A stretch of DNA of 64,000 nucleotides from Phenylobacterium sp. J367 (GTDB lineage Bacteria > Pseudomonadota > Alphaproteobacteria > Caulobacterales > Caulobacteraceae): positions 4,036,501 through 4,100,500 of the forward strand of contig NZ_JAJONA010000001.1 of the NCBI RefSeq assembly GCF_024699985.1, read 5' to 3'. The position numbers and the translations under genes were made by a program. The notes beneath the pieces are model-generated. The model worked only from the letters and a program-made list of their open reading frames with translations. It did no database searches and was not told the DNA's origin. This document shows, piece after piece, positions 29,370 to 38,718 of the stretch; within the stretch, counting starts at the first letter, position 1; each line of letters starts with the position of its first letter.

Positions 29370-30450
29370 ATGAGAGCGGTCATTCGGCGCAACAAGCGGC
29401 TGGTCTGCGACGAGATTTCCGAACTCACGCCGGTCGACGGCCAGGTGCTGGTGAAGACGCTGGCCTGCGGGATCTGCGGGTCGGACCTGCATGCTCTCCA
29501 CCATATGGAACACATGATCGAGCTCGGCCGCCGGGCCGGCGGCGGCGACAACGGCTTCGACCCCACGGCCGACACCGTCTTCGGCCACGAGTTCTGCGCC
29601 GAGGTGCTGGAGTTCGGGCCCAACACCGAGCGGAAGCTGAAGCCCGGCGCCCGCGTGGTCTCTATTCCCGTCACCATGACGCCCGGCGGCGTGGAGATGC
29701 TCGGCTTCTCGAATCGCCTGCCCGGCGGCTTCTCCGAACGCATGCTGTTATCCGAGCAGCTCCTCCTGGAGGTGCCGAACGGCCTGCCGACCGACAAGGC
29801 GGCGATGACTGAGCCCTTCGCCGTCGGCCTCCACGCCGTGGCCAAGGCGCGGATGGACAAGACCTCGGTGGCGCTGGTCGTCGGCTGCGGACCCGTGGGC
29901 CTGGCGGTGATCGCCGCGCTGAAGGCCGCCGGCCACGGCCCGGTGATCGCCGCGGACTTCTCGCCCAGGGCGCCGGGCGGCGGCGGAGAAGCTGGGCGCC
30001 GACATCCTGGTCGATCCGGCCAAGGAAAGCCCCCACGACCGCTGGGAGGCGCTGGGCGTCCCCAAGGCGCGCGCGGCCCAGCAGATGATCCGGATGATGG
30101 GCGGCGGCTTCGGTCGGCCGGTGGTCTTCGAATGCGTCGGCGCGCCGGGGGTCCTGCAGGGGCTGATCGAGGCGGCGCCGGCGGGCGCGCAGATCGTCGT
30201 GGCCGGGGTCTGCATGGAGACCGACCGCATCGAGCCTTCGATCGCCATCACCAAGGAGATCGAGCTCACCTTCGTGTTCGGCTACACGCCGGAGGAATTC
30301 GGCCAGACGCTGCGCCATCTTGCCGAAGGCGTAATCGACGTCTCCGACCTGGTGACCGGCGCCGTGGGGCTGGACGGGGTGGCCGGGGCGTTCGAGGCGC
30401 TGGGCGATCCGGAGGCCCATGTGAAGATCCTCGTGCGGCCGGACGCCTGA
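29370..30450 (+). CDS. Zinc-dependent alcohol dehydrogenase, MDR family (frameshifted)
   Basis: A medium-chain dehydrogenase/reductase. The catalytic-zinc ligand stretch ACGICGSDLHALHH and FGHEFCAEV lie in the N-terminal third, and the NAD(P) motif VVGCGPVGLAVIAALKAAG in the middle. An extra base near 29968-29977 shifts the frame; removing it yields 359 residues. The ATG at 29370 is preceded by GGGGGAGG and is preferred to an ATG 12 codons upstream. The structural-zinc cysteine quartet is not evident. Substrate is unknown. Confidence 0.85.
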
Positions 30451-30567
30451 CGGCCCCCGCAGCAAGCTAAGCAATTCGTTAATAGAGGCCCCGCGAGCGC
30501 GCGCTCCCGGCAAAGCTTCACGGCAAAGGTTCGCCGCCTTTTCGCCACGCCTGGTAGAAGAACGCCG

Positions 30568-30580
30568 ATACGTGACGTAT
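30568..30580. promoter_or_regulatory. 13-bp palindrome, possible operator
   Basis: ATACGTGACGTAT is a perfect inverted repeat around a central G, about 500 bp upstream of the first pilin gene. The binding protein is unknown. Confidence 0.3.
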
Positions 30581-30611
30581 TGCCGCGGCGGCTTTACTTG
30601 GTCCGAACAGC

Positions 30612-30629
30612 GCGAGTTCCTGAACTCGC
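30612..30629. promoter_or_regulatory. 18-bp inverted repeat, possible operator or hairpin
   Basis: GCGAGTTC and GAACTCGC are perfect inverted copies separated by 2 bp. It could be an operator or an RNA hairpin. There is no T-run after it, so it is not a terminator. Confidence 0.3.
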
Positions 30630-30795
30630 CGCTCCAGAGAACGCCGATTTTCAATTCACTATACTTCCACACCAATGGGTTGCGTCCAATGTCATCGCCG
30701 CCACCTCAAGGTGTTTGCAACAGTAACGGAGCCCCCCTCCCCTCAACGGGTGAATTTGCAAGCTCTCCGAGAGATTCACAGCTCATCCTGACCTT

Positions 30796-30805
30796 TGTGC
30801 GCACA
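30796..30805. promoter_or_regulatory. 10-bp palindrome TGTGCGCACA
   Basis: A perfect 10-bp palindrome in the pilus leader. The TGTG...CACA form resembles half-sites used by several dimeric regulators, but it is too short for assignment. Confidence 0.2.
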
Positions 30806-31080
30806 CCTTTTGCAGGAATTGGATTGCGTCCGGGCCGTTGTTCCGTTTCGGGACTTTGACCTTGGCGCCCCGTTAGTTTGGTTACCGAGGGCCTTCAATC
30901 TTGACAGCCAACGGCAACGCATCTAGAGGGCCATGGATAACTGTGGGTTAAATTGACGGCGTACAACTAGGGGGTTTTACAGGTCTCCGCAACACTCGCG
31001 TCGCGGTTCTGTTGAAGTTCCAAGGTTTCCGTCAAAGCAGTTCAAGCGTTCATCTGACAACTTTCACGCCTGGGGCGAAC

Positions 31081-31626
31081 ATGAACACCCTTCGTAAGAT
31101 CCTCATCGGCGCTGGCAGCGCCGCCCTGGTGGCGGGTCTTGCCACCGCCGCCGCCGCTCAGAGCAGCGACAGCGCTTCGGTGGGCATCAACGCTCGCCTC
31201 ATCGCGCCGCTGACCATCGATCCGGACCTGAGCCTCGAGTTCGGCACGATCGTCGCGCCGACCGCCGCCGCCACGGTGACCATCTCCACCGCCGGCGCCC
31301 GCACCGCGAGCGACACCGAACTGCTGGCTCCGGGCGGCACCGCGCCGCGCGCCGGCAGCTTCGACATCACCGGTGAAGCCAACCAGGCGTTCAACATCTC
31401 CATCAGCGCGGTGATGTCGGACAACACCTTCTCGGTGGACAACTTCACCGCCTCGGGTTGCTTCAACACGATCATCGCGGCGGGCACCGGCACCGGCAAG
31501 ACCGCCAACACGGGCACCGGTTCGGCCGCCTGCGAGCTGGTCGTCGGCGCGACGCTCAACATCCCGGCCAACCCGTCGCTCGGCGCCAAGTCCGGCACCC
31601 TGACGACGACGGTCGACTACAACTAA
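31081..31626 (+). CDS. DUF4402 protein, probable major pilin subunit
   Basis: 181 residues with a clear Sec signal peptide (MNTLRKILIGAGSAALVAGLATAAAA, cleaved before QSSD). The mature domain has LSLEFGTIVAP, two cysteines that may pair, and the C-terminus LTTTVDYN. DUF4402 proteins have a pilin-like beta-sandwich character, and the penultimate Tyr resembles the chaperone-recognised end of fimbrial subunits. Placed first in an operon with a periplasmic chaperone and usher, it is the likely main shaft subunit. The ATG at 31081 is chosen because the signal peptide starts there; an upstream in-frame start (31012) adds an unlike sequence. Confidence 0.85.
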   Translation: MNTLRKILIGAGSAALVAGLATAAAAQSSDSASVGINARLIAPLTIDPDLSLEFGTIVAPTAAATVTISTAGARTASDTELLAPGGTAPRAGSFDITGEANQAFNISISAVMSDNTFSVDNFTASGCFNTIIAAGTGTGKTANTGTGSAACELVVGATLNIPANPSLGAKSGTLTTTVDYN

Positions 31627-31633
31627 GGCGGAT

Positions 31634-31655
31634 GCGGCCGGCGACAACCGGCCGC
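31634..31655 (+). terminator. Hairpin between first pilin and rest of operon
   Basis: An 8-bp stem GCGGCCGG/CCGGCCGC with a 6-nt loop, 8 bp after the first pilin stop. No uridine tract follows, so it is more likely an attenuating or mRNA-protecting hairpin that raises major-subunit output than a full terminator. Confidence 0.4.
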
Positions 31656-31694
31656 GTTCAGCTTCGGTCAATCAGGCGGGTATAAGCGGAAGCC

Positions 31695-32236
31695 ATGAAA
31701 CGAGCGTCGCTTTTCCTCCTGACGTCTCTCGGCGCCATCGCCTGCTGCGCGCAGGCGGTGGCGCTCGGCGTTTCGTCGTCCTCCGCATCGACGGGGGTCA
31801 ACGCGCGCATTGTCGCCCGGCCGGTCGGCATCCAGGTCGTCAGTCCCCTGGTCCTGCCCAGCGTGACGGCATCGGCGGTCTCTCCGAACGCGTCCTTTGC
31901 GGGGGGCCGTGCCTTCGGCGGGAACTAATGGTACAACCGCTGGTGTCAGCAACGCCACCTTAACCATTCGGGGACAGGCTGGCGACGCTGTGTCGATGGC
32001 CGTGCCAGAGAGCTTCACGGTCGTCCGCAACGGGGGGACCGAAGCCTTGACGGTAAGAACCAACACCAGCTCTGAGCTCGGCATCGAGGGCGATGGGGTC
32101 GTCCTCGGCGGGGCCGTGATGGGCTCCAACACCATGAGCGTCAACGTCGGGGGGCGCGCTGTCGCTGGCCTCCTCCGACCGCCTGGAACCCGGGGCCTAT
32201 GAGGGCCTCCTGGTTGTCGTGGTTCAATACAATTGA
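31695..32236 (+). CDS. DUF4402 protein, second pilin subunit (two frameshifts)
   Basis: Signal peptide MKRASLFLLTSLGAIACCAQAVA. Two G6 runs (31901-31906 and 32149-32154) each carry one extra base. After repair, the protein has 179 residues and reads through ATLTIRGQAGDAVSMAVP to a C-terminus ending VVVQYN, the same aromatic-Asn end as the first pilin. It is probably a minor or adaptor subunit. Its stop overlaps the next gene's TTG start by 4 bp. Confidence 0.75.
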
Positions 32237-33157
32237 CCCGCGTCGCCATTCCCGTCGCGATCGCCGTCATGGCGGTCCTCGCCACGTCCGCAGTCCTGGC
32301 GCAGCCCGCTGCGGCGCCGGCGGCCCCACCCGCGCCCGTCGTCAACACCACGACGGTCGGCGCGAACCTCAACATCTCGCCCAAGCGCGTGACCTTCGAC
32401 CGCAACCGCCGGTCGGCCACGGTCTACATCTATAACCAGGGCAACGCCGCCGCGTCGTTCGACGTGGCGCTGATCGACCGGACGATGCTGCCGGACGGCC
32501 AGATCGTGGCGGTCTCCGACCTGGAGCGCCGGCCCGAGATCAAGCCCTTTGCCGACAACCTGAAGTCGGCTCAAAGCCTGCTGCTGGTCTCGCCGCGGCG
32601 CGTGACGCTCGCGCCCGGCCAGGGCCAGACGATCCGCCTGCGGGTCAACGGCGCGCCCGACGCGACGTCGGCCGAATACCGCACGCACCTGACGATCACG
32701 ACCATTCCCCCAGGGACGCCGGCCTCACCGCCGAAGCGGCCGCCGGGATCGGTCCCAACGAACTGCGCTTCCAGATCAACTCCGTCTTCGGCCTCAGCAT
32801 CCCGGCGATCGTCCGGACGGGAGATGCCGACGTCCGGGCCGGGATCGAGAACGTGCATGTTGAGTACGCCGACATCTCGCCGGATGGCTCGAGCCCGGCC
32901 CGGCGCACGCCGGTCGCCGTGTTCGACCTTGTCCGGGTCGGCGCGAACTCGCTGTTCGGCAACGTGGAGGTGAAGCCGAGCGGCAAAGCGAACGAGGTCA
33001 TCGGTATAGCCCGGGGGTCGGGGTCTATCCGGAGGTCGCGAGGCGCACTCTGCGGATTCCGCTGAGCCGCACCATCGCCGCCGGAGAGAAGCTCGAGATC
33101 ACCTTCACCGACGACGACACTTCCCCGGGTAAACTCCTTGCCAAACAGGCGTCGTAG
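32233..33157 (+). CDS. PapD-like periplasmic fimbrial chaperone (two frameshifts)
   Basis: TTG start overlapping the previous stop. Signal peptide MTRVAIPVAIAVMAVLATSAVLA. The first immunoglobulin-like domain has LNISPKRVTFDRNRRSATVYIYNQG. The conserved G1-strand region RRVTLAPGQGQTIRLRV matches the PapD family, and the second domain has ELRFQINSVFGLSIPAIVR. A C5 run (32707-32711) and a G5 run (33013-33017) each lack one base. The repaired protein has 308 residues, longer than classical PapD chaperones. It should hold DUF4402 subunits for donor-strand exchange. Confidence 0.82.
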
Positions 33158-35970
33158 GTGCGTCGCGTGGTCTGCCACCGCCGCACTTGCCATTTTCCGT
33201 GCGTCGCAGGGCGCGGCCGCTGAGGCCGTCGCCCCGCCCACGAGCGCGCCTGCCGAAGCTGCCCAGTCCCCGTCGCCCGCCGCCGCGCCGGTCATCGATC
33301 CGGCGACCCTGCTGCTGTTCTCCGTCGAGCTCGACGACCTCACCCTGACCGACGGCCTCACGGCCTACGACGTCCCGGAGGACCCCCTCCTCCCGGTCGG
33401 CGAGCTTACCCGACTTCTCGAGATGGACGTCGAGGTCCTGCCCGACGAGCGTCGGATCATCGGCCGGCTGGGCGAGGCGCGCCGCTCCCTGGTCGTCGAC
33501 CTTGCTTCGGGCACAGCCAAGGACGGCCCGCGGAATGTGCCGCTGGCCGCCGCCGACGTCGTCGCCACCGACACCGAGATCTACATCCGCGCCTCGGCGC
33601 TCCAGCGCCTGCTGCCGATCAAGTTCGAGGTCGAGCCCGAGACCCTGGCGCTCAAGATCACGCCGACCGAGCTCCTCCCGATCCAGAGCCGGATGGAGCG
33701 GATGGCGCGCCGCCGCGACGCCATGCAGAACGTCGGCCCCAGGGACGATGTCCTGAAGGTCGAGACCCCCTACCGCCTCTTCAGCCTCCCGGCCTTCGAC
33801 ATCGCGCTCGGCGCCGGCGTCGAGAAGTCGGAGAACCGCTTCCCGATGCGCTACGACGTCCGCGTCGGCGCCGACCTGCTCTACACCGGCTTCCAGGGCT
33901 ACCTCGGCTCGAACGAGACCGGCGAACCCGACACCGCCCGCTTCGTCTTCGAGCGCCGCTCCGTCGAGGGCGGCCTCTTCGGACCGCTGAAGGCCCGCGT
34001 CATCAGCGCGGGCGACGTCTACGCGCCTGGCCTCACCCTCGGTCCGCGCAGCGTCGGCGGCCGCGGCCTCTACTTCTCCACCGTCCCGCTCGACCAGACG
34101 AACATCTTCAACCGCATCGACCTGCGCGGCGAGCTGCCGCTGGGCTACGACGTGGAGCTCTACGTCAACGACATCCTGCGCAGCGGCCAGAACACCCCGG
34201 CCAAGGGCCGCTACGAGTTCCTCAACGTGCCCCTCACCCAGGGCATCAACGTCGTCCGCGTGGTCACCTACGGCCCGCGCGGGGAGCGGAGCGAGGACAC
34301 CCGGATCATCAACGTCGGCGGCGGCCTGCTGCAGCGGGGCGAGGCGACCTTCGAGGCCGGGATCGTCCAGCAGGACGAGCCGCTGCTGCTCGTGCGCCGG
34401 CCCGACCCGCAGGCGACGGTGCAGATCGGCCGCGGCGGGCTGCGGGCCGTGGGAACGGTCAACTATGGCCTGACCTCGACGCTGACGCTCTCGGCCTCCG
34501 CGGCCTACATTCCGCTGGGCGCGCTGAACGATCGCCAGCTCTACCTGCTGGGCGCCCGAACCTCGCTGTTCGGCTGGTCGACCCAGCTCGACTTCGCCTA
34601 CGACAACACCGGCGCCTCGGCCGAGAGCATCGGCCTGGCCGGCCAGATCCTGGGCATCTCCAGCGTCCTGCGCCACGTGGAGTTCCAGGGCTCCCTGTTC
34701 GACGAGAACGGCCCGGGCGTCGACACCACGCGATTCATGCTTCGCCGCAGCGAACTGACTTTCGACGGCAATCTGACGCTCGCCGGCCAGGTCATCCCCC
34801 CAGCTGCGCGGCCAGCGCAACCAGTACGCGGATGGCCAGGTCGACCTCGCCGCCTCGATGCGCGCGTCGACCACCGCATCGAGCTTCCTGCTGAGCGCCG
34901 GCCTGGAATACCAGCGCAACTCCGGCCGCCAGAACACCTCGGCCACCGAACAGCTCAATGGCTATTTCGCCGGCTCCACCTTCCGCGGCTACAAGTGGCA
35001 GATCCGCTCGACGATCGACTTCCAGATCCTGCCGGAGCTGGAGGCGCGGAGCCTGGCGATCACCGCCGACCGCGACATCTCCGAGACCGTCGCGCTCCGC
35101 CTCGGCATCGGCCAGCCGCTGGACAATCTCGACGGCTTCAACCTGACCGCGTCCAGCATCTTCAAGCTCAGGTTCGCCGATCTGTCGGTCGGCGGCGACT
35201 ACAACAACGCCGACCAGTCGTGGCGGGTGGGGGCGCAGCTGAACTTCGGCCTCAACTACAACCCGGTGGCCGGCCGCTACCAGATGACCCGCCCGGGTCC
35301 GGGTTCGGGCGGCAGCCTGCTGTTCGAGGCCTTCCTCGACCGGAACGGCAACGGCATCTTCGACGGCGACGACACGCCCGTGCCGAACGTCACCCTCGAG
35401 GGCGCCGAGGCCAAGGTGCGCACCGGCCTCAACGGCCGCGCCTTCGTCACCGGCGTCGGCGCGGGACCCACCGCCCGCCTGCTCGTCGGGCTGGACGAGG
35501 TGGAGAACACCTCGGTCCAGACGCCGCCCAGCACCGTCCAGTTCTCGCCGCGCGCCGGCAGCTTCACCACCGTCCGTTATCCGATGCGGCCGACCGGCGA
35601 GGTGCTGGTGCGGATCAACCTGCGCAGGCCCGACGGCTCCTTGGTCGGCCTGTCGGCGGCGCAGGTCCGGCTGGTCGGAAACAATGGCTTCGCCGTCGAA
35701 GGCAGCACCGAGTTCGACGGCTCGGCCAGCTTCCAGAACCTGCCGGTCGGCCAGTATCGGCTGGAGCTCGATCCCGACCAGGCGCAGCGCCTGCGGATGA
35801 GCCTGCTCGAGACCCCGCCGATCGTCATCGAGGGCGACGGCGGCTTCGCGCCGGACGTGGACGCCGAGGTCAAGTTCGCCCCCCGTCCCCGGGATGACGC
35901 GGAGCCGGAGGCGCCGGCTCCGGCGCCGTCGGACGGTGCGACGCAGCAGAAACAGGAAGATTCCCAGTAA
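33138..35970 (+). CDS. Outer-membrane usher protein (frameshifted)
   Basis: About 943 residues after removing one base in a C6 run (34796-34801). N-terminal signal-like stretch up to about residue 30, then a domain with PLLPVGELTRLLEMDVEVLPDER. The predicted beta-barrel core has many alternating strands and the plug-like ELPLGYDVELYVND and QGINVVRVVTYGPRGE. A C-terminal region has NGNGIFDGDDTPVPNVTLEGA, a beta-sandwich with a DxDxNG-like calcium loop. The TTG at 33138 overlaps the chaperone end by 20 bp; start confidence is low. It differs from FimD/PapC in its N-terminus, resembling the alternative usher groups. It should translocate the DUF4402 subunits. Confidence 0.8.
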
Positions 35971-36029
35971 CCTGCGGCAGATAAACTGCCCCTCACAATC
36001 GTCGCTCGAAAGTGTTATCCAGCATCGCC

Positions 36030-37031
36030 ATGCGCAGCATCAGTATATCTCAACTCTTGATTGTGATGCTTCTCGCCGCTGCAAGCGGAAGTGCGGCGGC
36101 GCAAACCTATGGCGTCGGCGTGTCTTCGAGCACGCCCTCCCTGGGTGAGGTCGCCTCCGCGGCGTCCGGCGACACCGTCTTCCGGATCGCGCCCTCGACG
36201 GGCGCGATCACCAAGCAGAGCGGCAACGGCGCCCGCGTCAGCACCGGGACCAGCCGCGCGACGGTGACGATCAGCTGCGGCAACGACAATGCCTGCAACA
36301 ACGACGACGTCTACATCCGGGTCGGCGCGGGATCCGTCACCGGCCGCGCCAAGGCCCTGACCAACTTCACGGTCTCCATGGGCACGGCGACGCTGAAGAC
36401 CGCGGCGTCCGGGACGAACCCGATCAACTTCCGCATCGGCCCGATCGGCAAGAACAGTTCCAAGACCTTCTACGTCGGGGCGGACTTCCCGATCGGCGCG
36501 GACGGGACCGGCTCCACCGGCAACGCGACAGCAAGCTTCTACGTCTGGGCCGACGACGTGAACCCGCCCAACGGCTCTCAGTCGGGCAGCGGCACGGCGG
36601 TGGCCACGGTGTTCCGCTCGCTCTCGCTCACCAAGAATTCCGACCTGGCGTTCGGGCGTATCGTCAAGCCGGTGAGCGGCGGCGCGGTCACCGTGGGACT
36701 GGCGGCCGCCGACGCCTCCAAGACCGTGCCGGCGGGCGTCGCCTGGCTGAACCTGCCCCTGCCGACCCGGGCCTCCTTCTCGGTGTCCGGCGAGGGCGGC
36801 CAGACGCTCGCCATCACCGTGCCGTCGACCTTCACGATGACCGGTCCAAGCGCGTCGAGCCTGACGGTCACCACCAACACCTTCATTTCCGGCGGCAATG
36901 CCCAGCTCAGCTCGATCCTGGGCAACTCCGGCAGCCTGAACTTCTTCGTGGGCGGATCCTTCCCGATCTCGCCCACGACCCGCAACGGGACGTATTCGGG
37001 GACCTTCGCGGTAACCGTCGCTTACAACTAG
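36030..37031 (+). CDS. Two-domain DUF4402 protein, candidate tip adhesin
   Basis: 333 residues. Signal peptide MRSISISQLLIVMLLAAASGSAAAQ, then an N-terminal beta domain (about 30-190, with CGNDNACNNDD offering a disulfide loop) and a C-terminal DUF4402 domain (about 195-333). The latter begins LAFGRIVKPVSGG, like LEFGTIVAP of the first pilin, and ends AVTVAYN. Two-domain architecture with a pilin-type C-terminus is that of usher-pilus tip adhesins. The gene is last in the operon, 60 bp after the usher. The ATG at 36030 is preferred to a TTG six codons upstream. Confidence 0.75.
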   Translation: MRSISISQLLIVMLLAAASGSAAAQTYGVGVSSSTPSLGEVASAASGDTVFRIAPSTGAITKQSGNGARVSTGTSRATVTISCGNDNACNNDDVYIRVGAGSVTGRAKALTNFTVSMGTATLKTAASGTNPINFRIGPIGKNSSKTFYVGADFPIGADGTGSTGNATASFYVWADDVNPPNGSQSGSGTAVATVFRSLSLTKNSDLAFGRIVKPVSGGAVTVGLAAADASKTVPAGVAWLNLPLPTRASFSVSGEGGQTLAITVPSTFTMTGPSASSLTVTTNTFISGGNAQLSSILGNSGSLNFFVGGSFPISPTTRNGTYSGTFAVTVAYN

Positions 37032-37139
37032 GGCCGGCGCGGCTCTTGCTCTTGCTGGGGGGAACGGGCTCGCAGGTGTGCGGGTCCCCGGGCAGCAGGA
37101 ACGGACCTGTGCCAGAACGGGTCATCGAGGGGCGACACC

Positions 37140-38582
37140 ATGCCGATCACGATCAACTTCGAGGCTGTGCCGACGGGTCTGGTCACGACCTACACTGAGC
37201 AGGGCTTCAACTTCTCCACCCAGCTCACGCAGCAGCAGGGCTTCGCGGACGCCTTCTGGAACCGCGCCCAGACCACTGACCTGGGCACCGGCGGCTACCT
37301 GATCAACCAGTACACCTCCGATACGGTGGTCGTGAAACCGACGGCCGGCGGCGCGTTCGGCGCGACCTCGATCCAGGTGAACGGCTTCAGCTTCGGCGGC
37401 TTCAACGGCACGACGCCAATCACCGGGACCTCGGTGGTCGAGTACTATTTCCAGGGCGTGAAGGCTGACGGGAACATCATCAGCTACCAGTTCACGACGG
37501 ACAATGTGGACGGCTTCCAGACCGTCGCCCTGCCGACCGAGTTCGCGTCCGGCCTCACCCAACTGCGCTGGTTCGTCAACGGCGGCACCGGCTGGGGCGC
37601 CTTCGACAACCTGACGCTCACCCTGAACACCGCGCCCGTCGCCCAGGCCTTCACCGCCGCCACGCAGGGCGGGACGCTGTACACCGGCCACCTGGTGGCC
37701 ACCGACGTGGACCAGCAGACGTTGACCTACCAGGCCGTGGGGACCCTCCCCGCCGGCGTGGTGCTCGACGCCGACGGGACGTTCTACGTCCAACCGGTGG
37801 CGGGGGGACGCCGACCTGACCTCGGCGCGGGTCGTCAGCTTCCAGTACCGGGCCTTCGACGGCACGGACTATTCGGCGGCCCAAACCGTCAAGGTGACCC
37901 TGACGCCGATTCCCGCCGGTCCGGACAGGTTCGGCGGCAACAAGGCCGACACGCTGTCCGGCACGGCCGGCGCGGACCGGATGTGGGGCAAGGACGGGAA
38001 CGACAAGCTCGTGGCCGCCGGCGGCGCCGACAAGCTCTACGGCGGCGACGGCAAGGACACCATCTCCGCCGGCGACGGCCAGGACCAGGTCTGGGGCGAG
38101 GACGGGGACGACTCCTCGATGCGGGCGCCGGCAACGACTTCGTCTATGGCGCGGACGGCCGCGACACCATCCTGGGCGGCGACGGCGCCGACACCCTCAC
38201 GGGCGGCAGCGACAACGACCAGTTCGTCTTCGGCAATGGCTTCGGCAACGACGTGATCCTCGATTTCAACTCGGGTCACTGGGAGAAGGACGGGCGCTAC
38301 GATCGCCACCGCAAGAACGACGACGATCGCGGCGACTGCCGCTACTGGCGCGACGACGACCACGACAACCACTACTGGGACCGCTCCGGCTACCGTTGGG
38401 AGTGGGAAGCCGGCGACACCATCAAGATCTCGCCCTCGGTGTTCGGCAGCTACGAGGACCTCATGGATCACGCCAGGCAGACCTGGTACGGCGTCGTCAT
38501 CACGGCGGACGACGGCAGCAGCCTGACGCTCGTCGGCGTCAGCCTGAAGAGCCTGAACTCCGAGGACTTCATCTTCGGCTGA
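37140..38582 (+). CDS. RTX-repeat secreted protein 1 (two compensating frameshifts)
   Basis: 480 residues, no signal peptide. A conserved N-terminal beta-rich domain (1-165: FEAVPTGLVTTYTEQGFNFS, FWNRAQTTDLGTGGYLINQY, GGTGWGAFDNL) is followed by a putative-immunoglobulin module (GTLPAGVVLDADGTFYVQP). Next come RTX repeats (GGDGKDTISAGDGQD and others) and a C-terminal secretion block ending SEDFIFG. One extra base in G6 (37802-37807) is undone by a missing base near 38113-38116. Between the RTX region and the C-terminal block sits an insert of about 46 residues rich in Asp, Arg, His, Tyr and Trp (38274-38412) absent from its paralogue. The ligand or role is unknown. Confidence 0.8.
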   Translation: MPITINFEAVPTGLVTTYTEQGFNFSTQLTQQQGFADAFWNRAQTTDLGTGGYLINQYTSDTVVVKPTAGGAFGATSIQVNGFSFGGFNGTTPITGTSVVEYYFQGVKADGNIISYQFTTDNVDGFQTVALPTEFASGLTQLRWFVNGGTGWGAFDNLTLTLNTAPVAQAFTAATQGGTLYTGHLVATDVDQQTLTYQAVGTLPAGVVLDADGTFYVQPVAGGRRPDLGAGRQLPVPGLRRHGLFGGPNRQGDPDADSRRSGQVRRQQGRHAVRHGRRGPDVGQGRERQARGRRRRRQALRRRRQGHHLRRRRPGPGLGRGRGRLLDAGAGNDFVYGADGRDTILGGDGADTLTGGSDNDQFVFGNGFGNDVILDFNSGHWEKDGRYDRHRKNDDDRGDCRYWRDDDHDNHYWDRSGYRWEWEAGDTIKISPSVFGSYEDLMDHARQTWYGVVITADDGSSLTLVGVSLKSLNSEDFIFG

Positions 38583-38718
38583 CGGAGGCGGTTGCGCCAG
38601 CAACTTAACTCCACCCAGGGCTGCGATATTCGACGCAATTAATAATCACGCCCGTCAGAACTCAATTGAACCGACGCAACGCGGTCGATAGTTTCACGAA
38701 CTTCGCGGGGGTCAGCCT

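Larger units (their letters stand above)
30451..31080. promoter_or_regulatory. Long leader region upstream of the pilus operon
   Basis: About 630 bp between the alcohol dehydrogenase and the first DUF4402 gene, visibly richer in A and T than the flanking genes. It holds three short palindromes, listed separately. TTGACA (30901) with CTAGAG about 17 bp on is a possible promoter, roughly 150 bp ahead of the pilin ATG. An open frame at 30572-30859 has no coding character and is not called. No RNA gene was recognised. Confidence 0.4.

Noticed and set aside
30572..30859. A 95-codon open frame in the pilus leader
   Set aside because: No ribosome binding site, no family signature and atypical composition. 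It contains two of the palindromes and crosses the likely regulatory region.
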